A stretch of 64,000 nt of DNA, taken from NCBI GenBank assembly GCA_959607715.1, contig CAUHNN010000003.1, positions 86,881 through 150,880 of the forward strand, in the 5' to 3' direction. A program made the position numbers and the translations under genes. The notes under the pieces are model-generated. The model was not told where the DNA came from and made no database searches. It was given only the letters and a program-made list of their open reading frames with translations. Below are positions 9,014-16,564 of the stretch, in pieces. Source of the DNA: an uncultured Eggerthella sp. Lineage in GTDB: Bacteria > Actinomycetota > Coriobacteriia > Coriobacteriales > Eggerthellaceae. Position 1 is the first letter of the stretch. Every line of letters starts with the position of its first letter.

Positions 9014-9883
9014 CTAACTGTGGACGATGTAGTGGCGGCGCAAACGGATGGAGAGCACCTCGAGCACGATGGCAACCGCCAAGCATAAGTAGACGATCAC
9101 GCCCACTTCGTGGATGTTGTAGTAGAAGCTCCCCGCCAAGAAGAGCTGATAGCCGATGCCGCCAGCCCCGGCCACGGCGCCGACCGCGACGGCATTGACG
9201 AAGTTGATCTCGAATCGGATGAAGGTCCACGAGAGGATCTCGGTGATCTTCTCGGGCACGACTGCCGAGAAAACGACTTGCCACCACGATGCGCCGGAAG
9301 CGCGAAGCGCTTCGATCACGCCCGCATCGACTTCCTCGAAGCTCTCCGAATACGCCTTCACCAGATAGGCGATGCTGTGGAACAGAAGCCCGGCGACGGC
9401 CGCCTCGGGGCCGAGCCCGATCGCCACGGTGAAGATGAGGACCCAGAGAATCGTCGGGATGGCGCGGAACAGCGACATGAGCGCCTTGATCGCGTTGGAT
9501 GCTGCACGAGACGAAAGGTTCACGGCCGCCGCGAGGCCGAGCAAAAACGCGATGACGGCGCCGAGCAGCGTGGTAAGCGTGGCGAGCGCGAGCGATTCGA
9601 AGAGGCCCATCACCACGTCCTCCAGGGTGAAGTGGCCGTCAAGCCGCGGCTGCGTGAGCATCGTCACGAAATCGCCCCAGGCATCGGAAGCGGCCTGCAA
9701 AAGCGACACCTCGCCGTAGTCCATGATCGCGAACGCGAAGACGCTTATCGAAACGAGGGCCGTGAGCGTGAGATAGAGCATCGCGTTCGATCGGTCGAGC
9801 GTGCGGATCTTGATCCGACCCGACCGCGCACAGCGCGCTCCCGCGACGGCGCCGACAGGTTCGCTCCGTTCGATGAAGCTCAT
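9014..9883 (-). CDS. phnE2: Phosphonate ABC transporter permease PhnE (second copy)
   Basis: This is a membrane permease of the phosphonate importer. The 289-residue product has about six hydrophobic segments, starting at LYLTLTALVSISVFAFAI, and the EAA-type coupling loop around EALRASGASWWQVVF, which contacts PhnC. Its start overlaps the upstream permease by four bases (ATGA), arguing for coupled translation and a heterodimeric channel with PhnE1. The open frame extends far upstream, but only the ATG at 9883 gives a permease-like N-terminus. The two permeases share the EALRASGAS/EAVRSTGAS loop but are otherwise diverged. Confidence 0.92.
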   Translation of the reverse strand: MSFIERSEPVGAVAGARCARSGRIKIRTLDRSNAMLYLTLTALVSISVFAFAIMDYGEVSLLQAASDAWGDFVTMLTQPRLDGHFTLEDVVMGLFESLALATLTTLLGAVIAFLLGLAAAVNLSSRAASNAIKALMSLFRAIPTILWVLIFTVAIGLGPEAAVAGLLFHSIAYLVKAYSESFEEVDAGVIEALRASGASWWQVVFSAVVPEKITEILSWTFIRFEINFVNAVAVGAVAGAGGIGYQLFLAGSFYYNIHEVGVIVYLCLAVAIVLEVLSIRLRRHYIVHS

Positions 9884-10728
9884 ATGATGCGCCTCCTCAC
9901 GTAGTTGGACAGGGCCTCGCACGCGATGACCGCCACGACGATCAAAAGGATCACCAAGCCGGCGACGTCGTAGCGAAAGCTCTTGTAGAACAGGTTGAAC
10001 ACGAAACCGATGCCCGTTCCCGTCAGGATGCCGACGAGCGTCGCGTCGCGGATGTTCGTCTCCACCATGTAGAGCGTCCAGCTGACGACCGACGTGATGG
10101 ACAAGGGGATAACGGCGTTTGCGATGAGCTGAACATGGCTTGCGCCCGTCGAGCGAACAGCCTCGATGGCCCCCTCGCTCACTTCCTCGACGCTTTCGAG
10201 GAAGCATCTCGTCAAATACCCGTAGCTACCCAGGAACAAGGCCAAGAACCCCGTGAACTCGCTTTGGTGGAAGGAGAACAGGAGGATGAAGGCCCACGCG
10301 ACCACGGGGATGTTGCGGAAAAGCGAGGCGATCCCGCGCACGATCGCCGCAGCGACCGGGCCGGCCCCCACCGTTCGCGAGCCGACGACGGCGGAAAGGT
10401 AGGCGAAGAGGGCCGCCAGGGTACTCGAGGCGATGGAGGCGAGCACCGTCTGTCCGAGGGCCGGAAGAATCTGGGGCAGCTTGTCGAGCGATTCGACGCT
10501 CGGGAGGAAGTTGACCGCCATCCATCCCAGCGCCATCGGCATCTCGATGCCAGCCGAAAGGAAGTCGAAATCGACGAAGGCTCCGGAAAGAGCGTTGATG
10601 GTGACGAAACCGACGCCGAGTGCAGCGACGAAAAGCGTTCGCCTGCGGAAAAAGAGAGCCCCTTGGGGTCCCGTCGGATCGACGGGACCCTCAAGCGCAG
10701 GAGCACGCAGATAAGACGAGGCTCTCAT
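9880..10728 (-). CDS. phnE1: Phosphonate ABC transporter permease PhnE (first copy)
   Basis: First of two adjacent phosphonate permeases. The 282-residue product has hydrophobic spans at about residues 33-50 (TLFVAALGVGFVTINALS), 86-105, 120-140 and in the C-terminal third, with the coupling loop EAVRSTGASHVQLI. The ATG at 10728 overlaps the phnC stop by four bases; the upstream in-frame codons (Gly-rich) lie inside phnC. Organisms with two PhnE proteins usually form a mixed channel; that is inferred here. Confidence 0.92.
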   Translation of the reverse strand: MRASSYLRAPALEGPVDPTGPQGALFFRRRTLFVAALGVGFVTINALSGAFVDFDFLSAGIEMPMALGWMAVNFLPSVESLDKLPQILPALGQTVLASIASSTLAALFAYLSAVVGSRTVGAGPVAAAIVRGIASLFRNIPVVAWAFILLFSFHQSEFTGFLALFLGSYGYLTRCFLESVEEVSEGAIEAVRSTGASHVQLIANAVIPLSITSVVSWTLYMVETNIRDATLVGILTGTGIGFVFNLFYKSFRYDVAGLVILLIVVAVIACEALSNYVRRRII

Positions 10729-11558
10729 CGGCCCACCCCCGCCAACGCACACTCAGGCGCAGGAGCGACAGGGGTCTCGACGCCGTAGGAGTGCTCGCGG
10801 ACATACGGCGTACCATAAATCTCAGAGATGGCCTTCGCATCGAGTTCGTCGGGCGTCCCGTCGAAGACGAGGCGTCCGGCTTTGAGGGCGATGATGCGAT
10901 CGGAGAACTCGAGGGCGTAGTCGACCTGGTGAAGGTTGACCAGAAGCGCAACCCCCAACTCATCGGCCGCCCAGCGAAGCTGCTCCATCGTGGTGCGCGA
11001 CGACCGGGGATCGAGACTCGCGATGGGTTCATCGCAAAGCATGAGCAGCGGATCCTGAACCAATGCGCGCGCGATACCGACGCGCTGCTTCTGCCCACCC
11101 GACAGCCGATCGGCGCGATGGTAGGCGAAGTCGGCCAAGCCGACGGCATCGAGCAGCTCGAAGGCCCGCTTCTTCTCCTCCTCGGAATAGAGCCCGAAGA
11201 GCCCCTCGAAATCGTTCTTGTAGCCCAAACGGCCCTGAAGCACGTTCTCGATGGCCGTCGCGCGATACACCAGGTTGTAATGCTGGAAGATCATGCTGAT
11301 GCGACGGCGCACGTTTTTGAGTTCACGCTTCTTGAGGGCGGTGACCTCTACGCCGTCGAACACGACGCTTCCCTCGGTTGGGTCGATCAGGCGGTTGATG
11401 CAACGCAGAAACGTCGACTTGCCTGCGCCCGATGCGCCGATGACGGTAACGAATTCGCCGCGGTTGAGAGTAAGGGAAACATCTTCCAGGGCCACCCGCT
11501 TGCCGTCGTAGCTCTTGCCGAGGCCCACTACCTTAAGAAGCTCCTGCTGAGATGCCAT
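10725..11558 (-). CDS. phnC: Phosphonate ABC transporter ATP-binding protein PhnC
   Basis: ATPase of the phosphonate importer. The 277-residue product has Walker A GASGAGKST, Q-loop FQHYNLV, signature RLSGGQKQRVGIARAL, Walker B LLMLCDEPIASLD and the switch NLHQVDYAL, all matching PhnC. The C-terminal 25 residues after GTPYVREHSYG are an extra Pro/Ala-rich tail. The start is three bases after the phnD stop without a strong ribosome site, so translational coupling to phnD is likely. The stop overlaps phnE1 (ATGA). Confidence 0.95.
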   Translation of the reverse strand: MASQQELLKVVGLGKSYDGKRVALEDVSLTLNRGEFVTVIGASGAGKSTFLRCINRLIDPTEGSVVFDGVEVTALKKRELKNVRRRISMIFQHYNLVYRATAIENVLQGRLGYKNDFEGLFGLYSEEEKKRAFELLDAVGLADFAYHRADRLSGGQKQRVGIARALVQDPLLMLCDEPIASLDPRSSRTTMEQLRWAADELGVALLVNLHQVDYALEFSDRIIALKAGRLVFDGTPDELDAKAISEIYGTPYVREHSYGVETPVAPAPECALAGVGR

Positions 11559-11561
11559 CGT

Positions 11562-12602
11562 CTATGCACCGAGCTTGCGGATCGGGTCGTACCATGCGTC
11601 GTCGACCTGGACGAAGCAGGTCTTGTCGGAATCCTTCTCGAAGATCGCCTTGGCGTTCTCGTCGTCGGGATCGGCGAAGATAGACGGATTGGAAGCGACT
11701 TCCTCCGAGCAGAAGGCCTCGGTGATCTTAGTGCGCTCATCCTCGCTCAGCTCGTCGGTGTTGTAGCAGAACGGAGCGTTCAGGACGGGGGTGACGCCGA
11801 TGATGGTGAACTCCTTGCCGCGCACGGAATCGAAGGGAGCCTCCGCGTCGTCCTTGACCTTGTAGGTGGCGCCGATGGAGTTAGCGTCGCCGGAAACCAG
11901 CTCGAGGTACATATCGACGTCGACGTCGTCGAATGCGGCGGCGTCGGCCTGACCGGACAGGAGATTCACCGCAGAGCCCTGGTGGGAGTCGCCGAACATG
12001 ACGCTGCTGAAGAAGGAGCCGTCCTCGAGGAGCTCGTCGGAGGAATCGAGGCCGAAGTTGCTCACGATGGCCGAGGAGGGAACCTTGAAGCCGGACGTGG
12101 ACGTCGCGGAGACGAACGAGAACTTCTTGCCCTTGATGTTGTCGAGCGAGTAGCCGTCGCCGTCCTTGTACTCGTCGGCCTGGTCGGCGGGAACGCAGAT
12201 GCGGCTGTAGTAGCATGCGCCGTCGAGGGTGCCGTTCTCGTCGCTGTTGGTGAAGGCCGCCTGAACAGCAGAGCTCTTCTCGTTGGCCTGAACGTAGCCC
12301 TCCGCGCCGAGAAGAGCCATCTGGGCGCTACCCGACGAAATCGCTTCGATGGCGACGTTGTAGTCGGTGGTGGTCATCAGCTCGACTTCGCGGCCGGTGG
12401 CGTTCTTGATCACCTCGCCGATCGCCTCACGCGACTGCGTCATATCAGCCGAGGAGTTATCCGGCAGCCACACCATGGTGATGGGATCCTTGTTCTCGGC
12501 TTGCTGCGCGCAACCCGTCGCGAACAAAAGGGTGAGTACGGCGGCGAAGCAGACGCCGAGCACGAGCACGAGTCGCTTCATCGAAGAGGTTTTGCTTTCC
12601 AT
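11562..12602 (-). CDS. phnD: Phosphonate ABC transporter substrate-binding lipoprotein PhnD
   Basis: PhnD captures phosphonates outside the membrane for the PhnCE1E2 importer. The 346-residue product has a charged N-terminus, a hydrophobic stretch and a lipobox ATGC ending at C31, so it is a lipoprotein, as expected for a Gram-positive binding protein. Family segments are ITMVWLPDNSS, ELMTTTDYNVAIEA, AQMALLGAEGY, KFSFVSATSTSGFKVP and MFGDSHQGSAVNLL. It is the first gene of the operon. The ATG at 12602 follows AAGGAAAG; the internal ATG at residue 8 is an alternative. Confidence 0.94.
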   Translation of the reverse strand: MESKTSSMKRLVLVLGVCFAAVLTLLFATGCAQQAENKDPITMVWLPDNSSADMTQSREAIGEVIKNATGREVELMTTTDYNVAIEAISSGSAQMALLGAEGYVQANEKSSAVQAAFTNSDENGTLDGACYYSRICVPADQADEYKDGDGYSLDNIKGKKFSFVSATSTSGFKVPSSAIVSNFGLDSSDELLEDGSFFSSVMFGDSHQGSAVNLLSGQADAAAFDDVDVDMYLELVSGDANSIGATYKVKDDAEAPFDSVRGKEFTIIGVTPVLNAPFCYNTDELSEDERTKITEAFCSEEVASNPSIFADPDDENAKAIFEKDSDKTCFVQVDDAWYDPIRKLGA

Positions 12603-12845
12603 TCTTTCTTTCCTTCTCTCTCTTCTCTACCTCTAGCCCCTCTTCATCGAGGGGCGACGTCGTCGGGCTCGAGTGAATCGCCAGCCGCAACGGCGCTCGA
12701 CGGCAATACTACGCAGGGAAAGAAAGTGAAACGGGTTCAAAATCGACTTCTTAGACGGGTTTAACACGCACCTCGCCCACGTAAATACGGGGAAACATGC
12801 GCGAAAAACCGTGTAACCGATTCTCGCTTCGTTTTACGGGAAAAT
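12603..12845. other. Intergenic region holding the phn operon promoter
   Basis: With the metK terminator beyond it, this makes about 306 bases without a gene between phnD and metK. It holds the phnD leader, a -10-like TAGTAT and a pair of direct repeats described separately. Otherwise I see only AT-richer DNA than in the genes, with no protein-like frame and no recognisable riboswitch. Confidence 0.7.
12706..12766 (-). promoter_or_regulatory. Candidate activator-dependent promoter of the phn operon
   Basis: On the minus strand a -10 hexamer TAGTAT (12711-12706) is preceded at 17 bp by a poor -35 (GTTTCA). Two direct repeats, TTAAACCCGT (12766-12757) and TTGAACCCGT (12742-12733), lie 24 bp apart, and the nearer one touches the -35. 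A weak -35 replaced by direct repeats is the layout of PhoB/PhoP-type activated promoters. Binding of such a factor is inference; the repeats are seen directly. Confidence 0.5.
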
Positions 12846-12871
12846 AAAAAAAGCCCGCCTTGACGGCGGGC
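12846..12871 (-). terminator. Rho-independent terminator of metK
   Basis: Read on the minus strand, a 7-bp GC stem (GCCCGCC/GGCGGGC) with a five-base loop is followed directly by a run of seven T. It lies about 40 bases past the metK stop and separates metK from the phn promoter. Confidence 0.9.
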
Positions 12872-12908
12872 CTTGAAGCGCTATGAGGATAAGCGCATGC
12901 GAAGCGTA

Positions 12909-14177
12909 TTATCGGGAAAGCTCCTCGACGGCAAGCTTGAGCTCCTCCGCCCTATCGGTTCGCTCCCACGTGAATTCGGGGAGCTCGCGACCGAAATGAC
13001 CGTAGGCAGCCGTCTTGCGGTAGATGGGACGACGCAGGTCGAGCTCGTCGATGATGGCGCCGGGGCGCAGGTCGAACACGCGCGCAACCGCCTGTTCGAT
13101 GATCCCCTCGGGAACCGAAGCGGTGCCGAAGGCATCGACCATCAAGGAGACGGGGCGAGCCACGCCGATGGCGTAGGCGATCTGGACCTCGCAGCGGGCG
13201 GCAAGACCGGCGGCTACGACGTTCTTCGCCACCCAGCGCGCGGCATACGCCGCGGAGCGGTCGACCTTCGTGCAGTCCTTTCCCGAGAAGGCCCCGCCGC
13301 CATGGCGGCCCATGCCGCCGTAGGTGTCGACGATGATCTTGCGACCGGTCAGGCCCGCATCGCCCATGGGGCCGCCCACGACGAAACGACCGGTGGGGTT
13401 GACGTAGAGCTCCAGATTCTCGGCGACACGCACCCCTTCCTCGCGAAAGACCGGCTCGATAACGTGCTCGATGAGCTGGGAGCGCAGATCCTCAGGGTCG
13501 ACCTCCTCGGCATGCTGGGTCGAAACGACGACCTTCTCCACCTGGGTCGGGACGTCGTCAACGTAGCGAACGCTCACCTGAGTCTTGCCGTCGGGGCGCA
13601 GATAGGGCATCGTGCCGTCCTTCCTGACGCGCGAGAGGCGCTCGGAAAGGCGATGGGCGAGGTAGATGGGAAGCGGCATGAGGGTCTTCGTCTCGTTGCA
13701 GGCGTAACCGAACACCATGCCCTGGTCGCCGGCGCCAACGCGGTCGTACTCGTCGTCGGCGCATCCGCTTTGAGCCTCGTAGGATTCGTCGACGCCCTGG
13801 GCGATATCGGGAGACTGATCGTGAATGGCGTTCATCACGCCGCACGTCTGGCAATCGAAGCCGTACTTCGCGCGATCGTAGCCGATGTCGCGAAGCACGT
13901 CGCGCACGATGCCGGGCACGTCGACGTAGGCCTGCGTCCTGATCTCGCCGGTCACGACTATCATGCCCGTCGTGGCCATCGTCTCGCAGGCGCACCTCAC
14001 GAGCGTCGGGTCGGCCGCATTGCCGTCGGGCGCGACGTAGCCCGACGAAGCCAGCTCTATTTCCTTGGCAAGGATGGCGTCGAGGATGGCGTCCGAGATC
14101 TGATCGCAGATCTTGTCGGGGTGCCCCTCGGTCACGGATTCGCTCGTGAACAGATACGAGCGCTTGCGTTCTTGCAT
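12909..14177 (-). CDS. metK: S-adenosylmethionine synthetase
   Basis: MetK makes S-adenosylmethionine from methionine and ATP in the cytoplasm. The 422-residue protein has the family motifs TEGHPDKICDQISD near the N-terminus, GAGDQGMVFGYA (hexapeptide region), GRFVVGGPMGDAGLTGRKI and GGGAFSGKDCTKVDRSAAY. It is somewhat longer than E. coli MetK (384), with insertions around residues 80-120. The ATG at 14177 is preceded by AAAGGAAC and gives MQERKRSYLFTSESVTEG; upstream in-frame ATGs run through the leader hairpin and are unlikely starts. A terminator follows. The leader hairpin at 14199-14225 may regulate it. Confidence 0.96.
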   Translation of the reverse strand: MQERKRSYLFTSESVTEGHPDKICDQISDAILDAILAKEIELASSGYVAPDGNAADPTLVRCACETMATTGMIVVTGEIRTQAYVDVPGIVRDVLRDIGYDRAKYGFDCQTCGVMNAIHDQSPDIAQGVDESYEAQSGCADDEYDRVGAGDQGMVFGYACNETKTLMPLPIYLAHRLSERLSRVRKDGTMPYLRPDGKTQVSVRYVDDVPTQVEKVVVSTQHAEEVDPEDLRSQLIEHVIEPVFREEGVRVAENLELYVNPTGRFVVGGPMGDAGLTGRKIIVDTYGGMGRHGGGAFSGKDCTKVDRSAAYAARWVAKNVVAAGLAARCEVQIAYAIGVARPVSLMVDAFGTASVPEGIIEQAVARVFDLRPGAIIDELDLRRPIYRKTAAYGHFGRELPEFTWERTDRAEELKLAVEELSR

Positions 14178-14198
14178 AGGTTTCGTTCCTTTCGAAAA

Positions 14199-14225
14199 GA
14201 CGCCCGGCCCACAAGGGCGGGCGTC
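14199..14225 (-). terminator. Hairpin with short U-run in the metK leader
   Basis: Minus-strand stem GACGCCCG/CGGGCGTC with an inner CCC/GGG pair and TTGT loop is followed by TTTTCG. It ends 21 bases before the metK ATG. It could be the terminator of the upstream radical SAM gene or a leader attenuator of metK; no recognisable SAM riboswitch fold accompanies it. Confidence 0.6.
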
Positions 14226-14311
14226 CGCTCTTCGTAGCATCATCACAGACTATCATCGCGCGGAAGGATCGTCGGCGCGATCCCCATCATCACACGCTTA
14301 GTCCAGAAACG

Positions 14312-15754
14312 TTATCCGCGCTCGGGGAAGGGATGCCTCTCGCGGCCCAATCGCGCGAACTTCGCCATGTCGGTCTGGGCCATGCCCTGGCTCTCATCGT
14401 GGCGCTTGGCGAACATCGGATCGCCCTCATCTGCCCACAGACGCTCGGCGTAGGGCTTCCACGCCTCGGCCGCCGCCTTAGTCTTGGCGCACAGTTCCGC
14501 AGGCGTCTCCTTCTCCTGGAGATCGGAGGAATGAGCGCCCGAGCGTTCCACCATCTCGGTGAGTCTCCCGCTGTTCTCGAGGATCGGGCAAGGACGCAAT
14601 AGATTGTCGTCGAAGGGCTGTTCGCGGTAGTACTCCATGAAGATGGGAGAGCGCAGGGCGTCGAGCAGCGACACTTCACGGATATTGGCGTTCGAGTAGT
14701 GGGCGAAGACGCACGGGTCGACGTCTCCGGCGGCGTTGATGTGAAGATAGCGGCGCCCGCCCGCGATGCACCCGCCGACGAACTCGCCGTCGTTCTGGAA
14801 ATCGAGCGTGAAGAGCGGCTTGCTCGAGCGCATCTCCCGAACGAAACGATAGAGGTGCTCGCGCTGATCGGGGCTTGCCATCAAATCCGCGGGAGAGTCG
14901 ACGCCGACGGGCATGTAGGAGAAGATCCAGGCGAACAGCGCCCCTTTATCGATGAGCCAGTCGAAGTACTCCTCCGAAGCGATCGATTCGGCGTTCTGGG
15001 AGGTATAGCAGCACGAAACGCCGAACGGCAGGCCATGAGCCTTCAGAAGATCCATGGCCGCGACGACCTTCCCGTAGGTTCCCTCGCCGCGACGCGCGTC
15101 GGTGGCCTGCTCGAAACCCTCCGCGCTGATGGCGGGCACGAAATTCTTGACGCGGAGCATCTCGCGGCAGAATGCCTCGTCTATCAGCGTCCCGTTCGTG
15201 AACGACAGGAAGACGCAATCGGGATGCATCTCGCACAACGAGATGAGGTCCTTCTTCCTGACCAGGGGCTCCCCGCCGGTGTAGATGTAGACGTGAGTCC
15301 CCAGCTCCTTGCCTTGCTTGATGATGGAGTCGATCTCGTCGAGGGCAAGATTCTCGCGTGAGCCGTATTCGGCGGCCCAGCATCCCGTGCAATGAAGGTT
15401 GCACGCGCTCGTCGGATCGAGAAGGATCGCCCATGGGATGTTGCAGCGGTACTTCTCGCGGTTGGCCTCCTGCTCGGGCCACGCCATCAGGTTCCCGTCG
15501 ATGATGAGCGTCTTCACCAGATCGTCGCGCACCTCGGGATTGGTGTCGTCCATGATCTTCATGATGAGACGGTACCAATTGCTCTCGCTGTCGATAGCGC
15601 CGCGAAACGCCGCGCGCTGAGAGCCGAACAACTCCGCGGGAGCCACCTTGTCGAGCATGTCCATGATCTTGACGATATTGCGTTCCGGATCCTTGAGCAG
15701 GTAGTCGACCGCCTTCTCGTACGCGGCGCGCTTCACCTTGTCCGTTCCCTTCAT
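14312..15754 (-). CDS. Radical SAM protein with truncated SPASM-like C-terminus, function unknown
   Basis: The 480-residue protein carries the radical SAM cluster motif CNLHCTGC (C118, C122, C125), then YTGGEPLVRKKDL and SFTNGTLID, as in AdoMet radical enzymes that bind an auxiliary cluster. Extra cysteines occur in GGCIAGGRRY, DVDPCVFAHYSN and LLRPCPILE, resembling an abbreviated SPASM domain. An N-terminal helical domain of about 105 residues precedes the barrel. The ATG at 15754 follows GGAGGGGC; an in-frame ATG at 15769 lacks such a site. It is divergent from a TetR regulator, which probably controls it. No precursor peptide is visible nearby, so a peptide-modification role is not supported. 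Substrate unknown. Confidence 0.85.
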   Translation of the reverse strand: MKGTDKVKRAAYEKAVDYLLKDPERNIVKIMDMLDKVAPAELFGSQRAAFRGAIDSESNWYRLIMKIMDDTNPEVRDDLVKTLIIDGNLMAWPEQEANREKYRCNIPWAILLDPTSACNLHCTGCWAAEYGSRENLALDEIDSIIKQGKELGTHVYIYTGGEPLVRKKDLISLCEMHPDCVFLSFTNGTLIDEAFCREMLRVKNFVPAISAEGFEQATDARRGEGTYGKVVAAMDLLKAHGLPFGVSCCYTSQNAESIASEEYFDWLIDKGALFAWIFSYMPVGVDSPADLMASPDQREHLYRFVREMRSSKPLFTLDFQNDGEFVGGCIAGGRRYLHINAAGDVDPCVFAHYSNANIREVSLLDALRSPIFMEYYREQPFDDNLLRPCPILENSGRLTEMVERSGAHSSDLQEKETPAELCAKTKAAAEAWKPYAERLWADEGDPMFAKRHDESQGMAQTDMAKFARLGRERHPFPERG

Positions 15755-15814
15755 TGCCCCTCCATTCAACGTAATAGCCGTTGCTTTATCAACAGCTGTA
15801 GATTATATTCTCAC

Positions 15815-15856
15815 TACCGAGATACCGAGAGTCAATGCCCAAGGGTTACCCCCTTG
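15815..15856. promoter_or_regulatory. Candidate operator between radical SAM gene and tetR
   Basis: The 138-bp divergent intergenic region has a tandem repeat TACCGAGA-TACCGAGA (15815-15830) and an inverted repeat CAAGGG-N5-CCCTTG (15840-15856). An inverted repeat between divergent genes is the usual TetR binding site. Assignment to this regulator is inference. Confidence 0.4.
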
Positions 15857-15892
15857 TTGCTTTTCCGTAAAGAAACACGAGGTGAAAGCCGT

Positions 15893-16501
15893 ATGAGCAC
15901 CGAAGAGGGGCGTAAGACCGACCGACGCATCGTGAGGACGCGCGCCGCCATCCAGGAAGCGTTCTTCCGCTTGCTCACCACCACGCGCTACGAGAAGATA
16001 ACCATCACCGCGCTTGCCAACGAGGCGAACATCGACCGCAAGACCTTCTACACCCACTACGGGTCGATCGACGAGCTGCTGAAGGACCAAATGCGCGCGC
16101 AGATGGACCACATGTTCGACTCGGCTTCCCCCCACGACCTGCTCAGCGATCCCGTCTCCTACACCAAGCGCCTTCTCCTGGCCTCCCGCAACGCGCTGCT
16201 CTCGAGCCAGGAGGATCGCCGCCGGATCTTCGAGAACCTCCCCGAGAACAAGCTCGTCCACGCCTGGATCAGCGCCGGCAAGGAGCGCATCACGCGCGAA
16301 CTCGAGAGCTTCCCCTGGAGCACCACCACCAAATCCCGCATGGGCGCGCTGCTCGACTTCTACCTCGGCGGCATCTTCAACGCCTACACCTCCTGGCTCA
16401 AGTCCGACTCCGACCTCTCGTTCGAGGAGCTCGTCGACCTGCTGAGCGAAGGCATCGTCAACGGCCTGACCGGCATGCTTTCCCGCCATACCATGCCGTA
16501 G
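15893..16501 (+). CDS. TetR family transcriptional regulator
   Basis: The 202-residue protein has an N-terminal TetR helix-turn-helix: RTRAAIQEAFFRLL, then ITITALANEANIDRKTFYTHY (about residues 36-57), where YxHY ends the recognition helix. The C-terminal ligand domain is helical and ends LSEGIVNGLTGMLSRH, in the style of TetR_C regulators of Firmicutes and Coriobacteria. The ATG at 15893 is chosen over the longer open frame because a ribosome site (GAGGTGAA) precedes it and the sequence becomes protein-like there. It is divergent from the radical SAM gene, its most likely target, and may repress itself. Confidence 0.9.
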   Translation: MSTEEGRKTDRRIVRTRAAIQEAFFRLLTTTRYEKITITALANEANIDRKTFYTHYGSIDELLKDQMRAQMDHMFDSASPHDLLSDPVSYTKRLLLASRNALLSSQEDRRRIFENLPENKLVHAWISAGKERITRELESFPWSTTTKSRMGALLDFYLGGIFNAYTSWLKSDSDLSFEELVDLLSEGIVNGLTGMLSRHTMP

Positions 16502-16564
16502 GGCCCTCAAGCTGGTCTCTCTGCTACACTTCGCCAGGAAGAACGTTCTATCGAAAGGGGCACC

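Noticed and set aside
10620..12764. 714-codon plus-strand open frame over phnE1, phnC and phnD
   Set aside because: High-GC antisense frame opposite three firmly identified genes.
14178..14311. SAM riboswitch in the metK leader
   Set aside because: No arrangement of helices matching SAM-I, SAM-II, SAM-III or SAM-IV could be recognised; only the single hairpin is supported.
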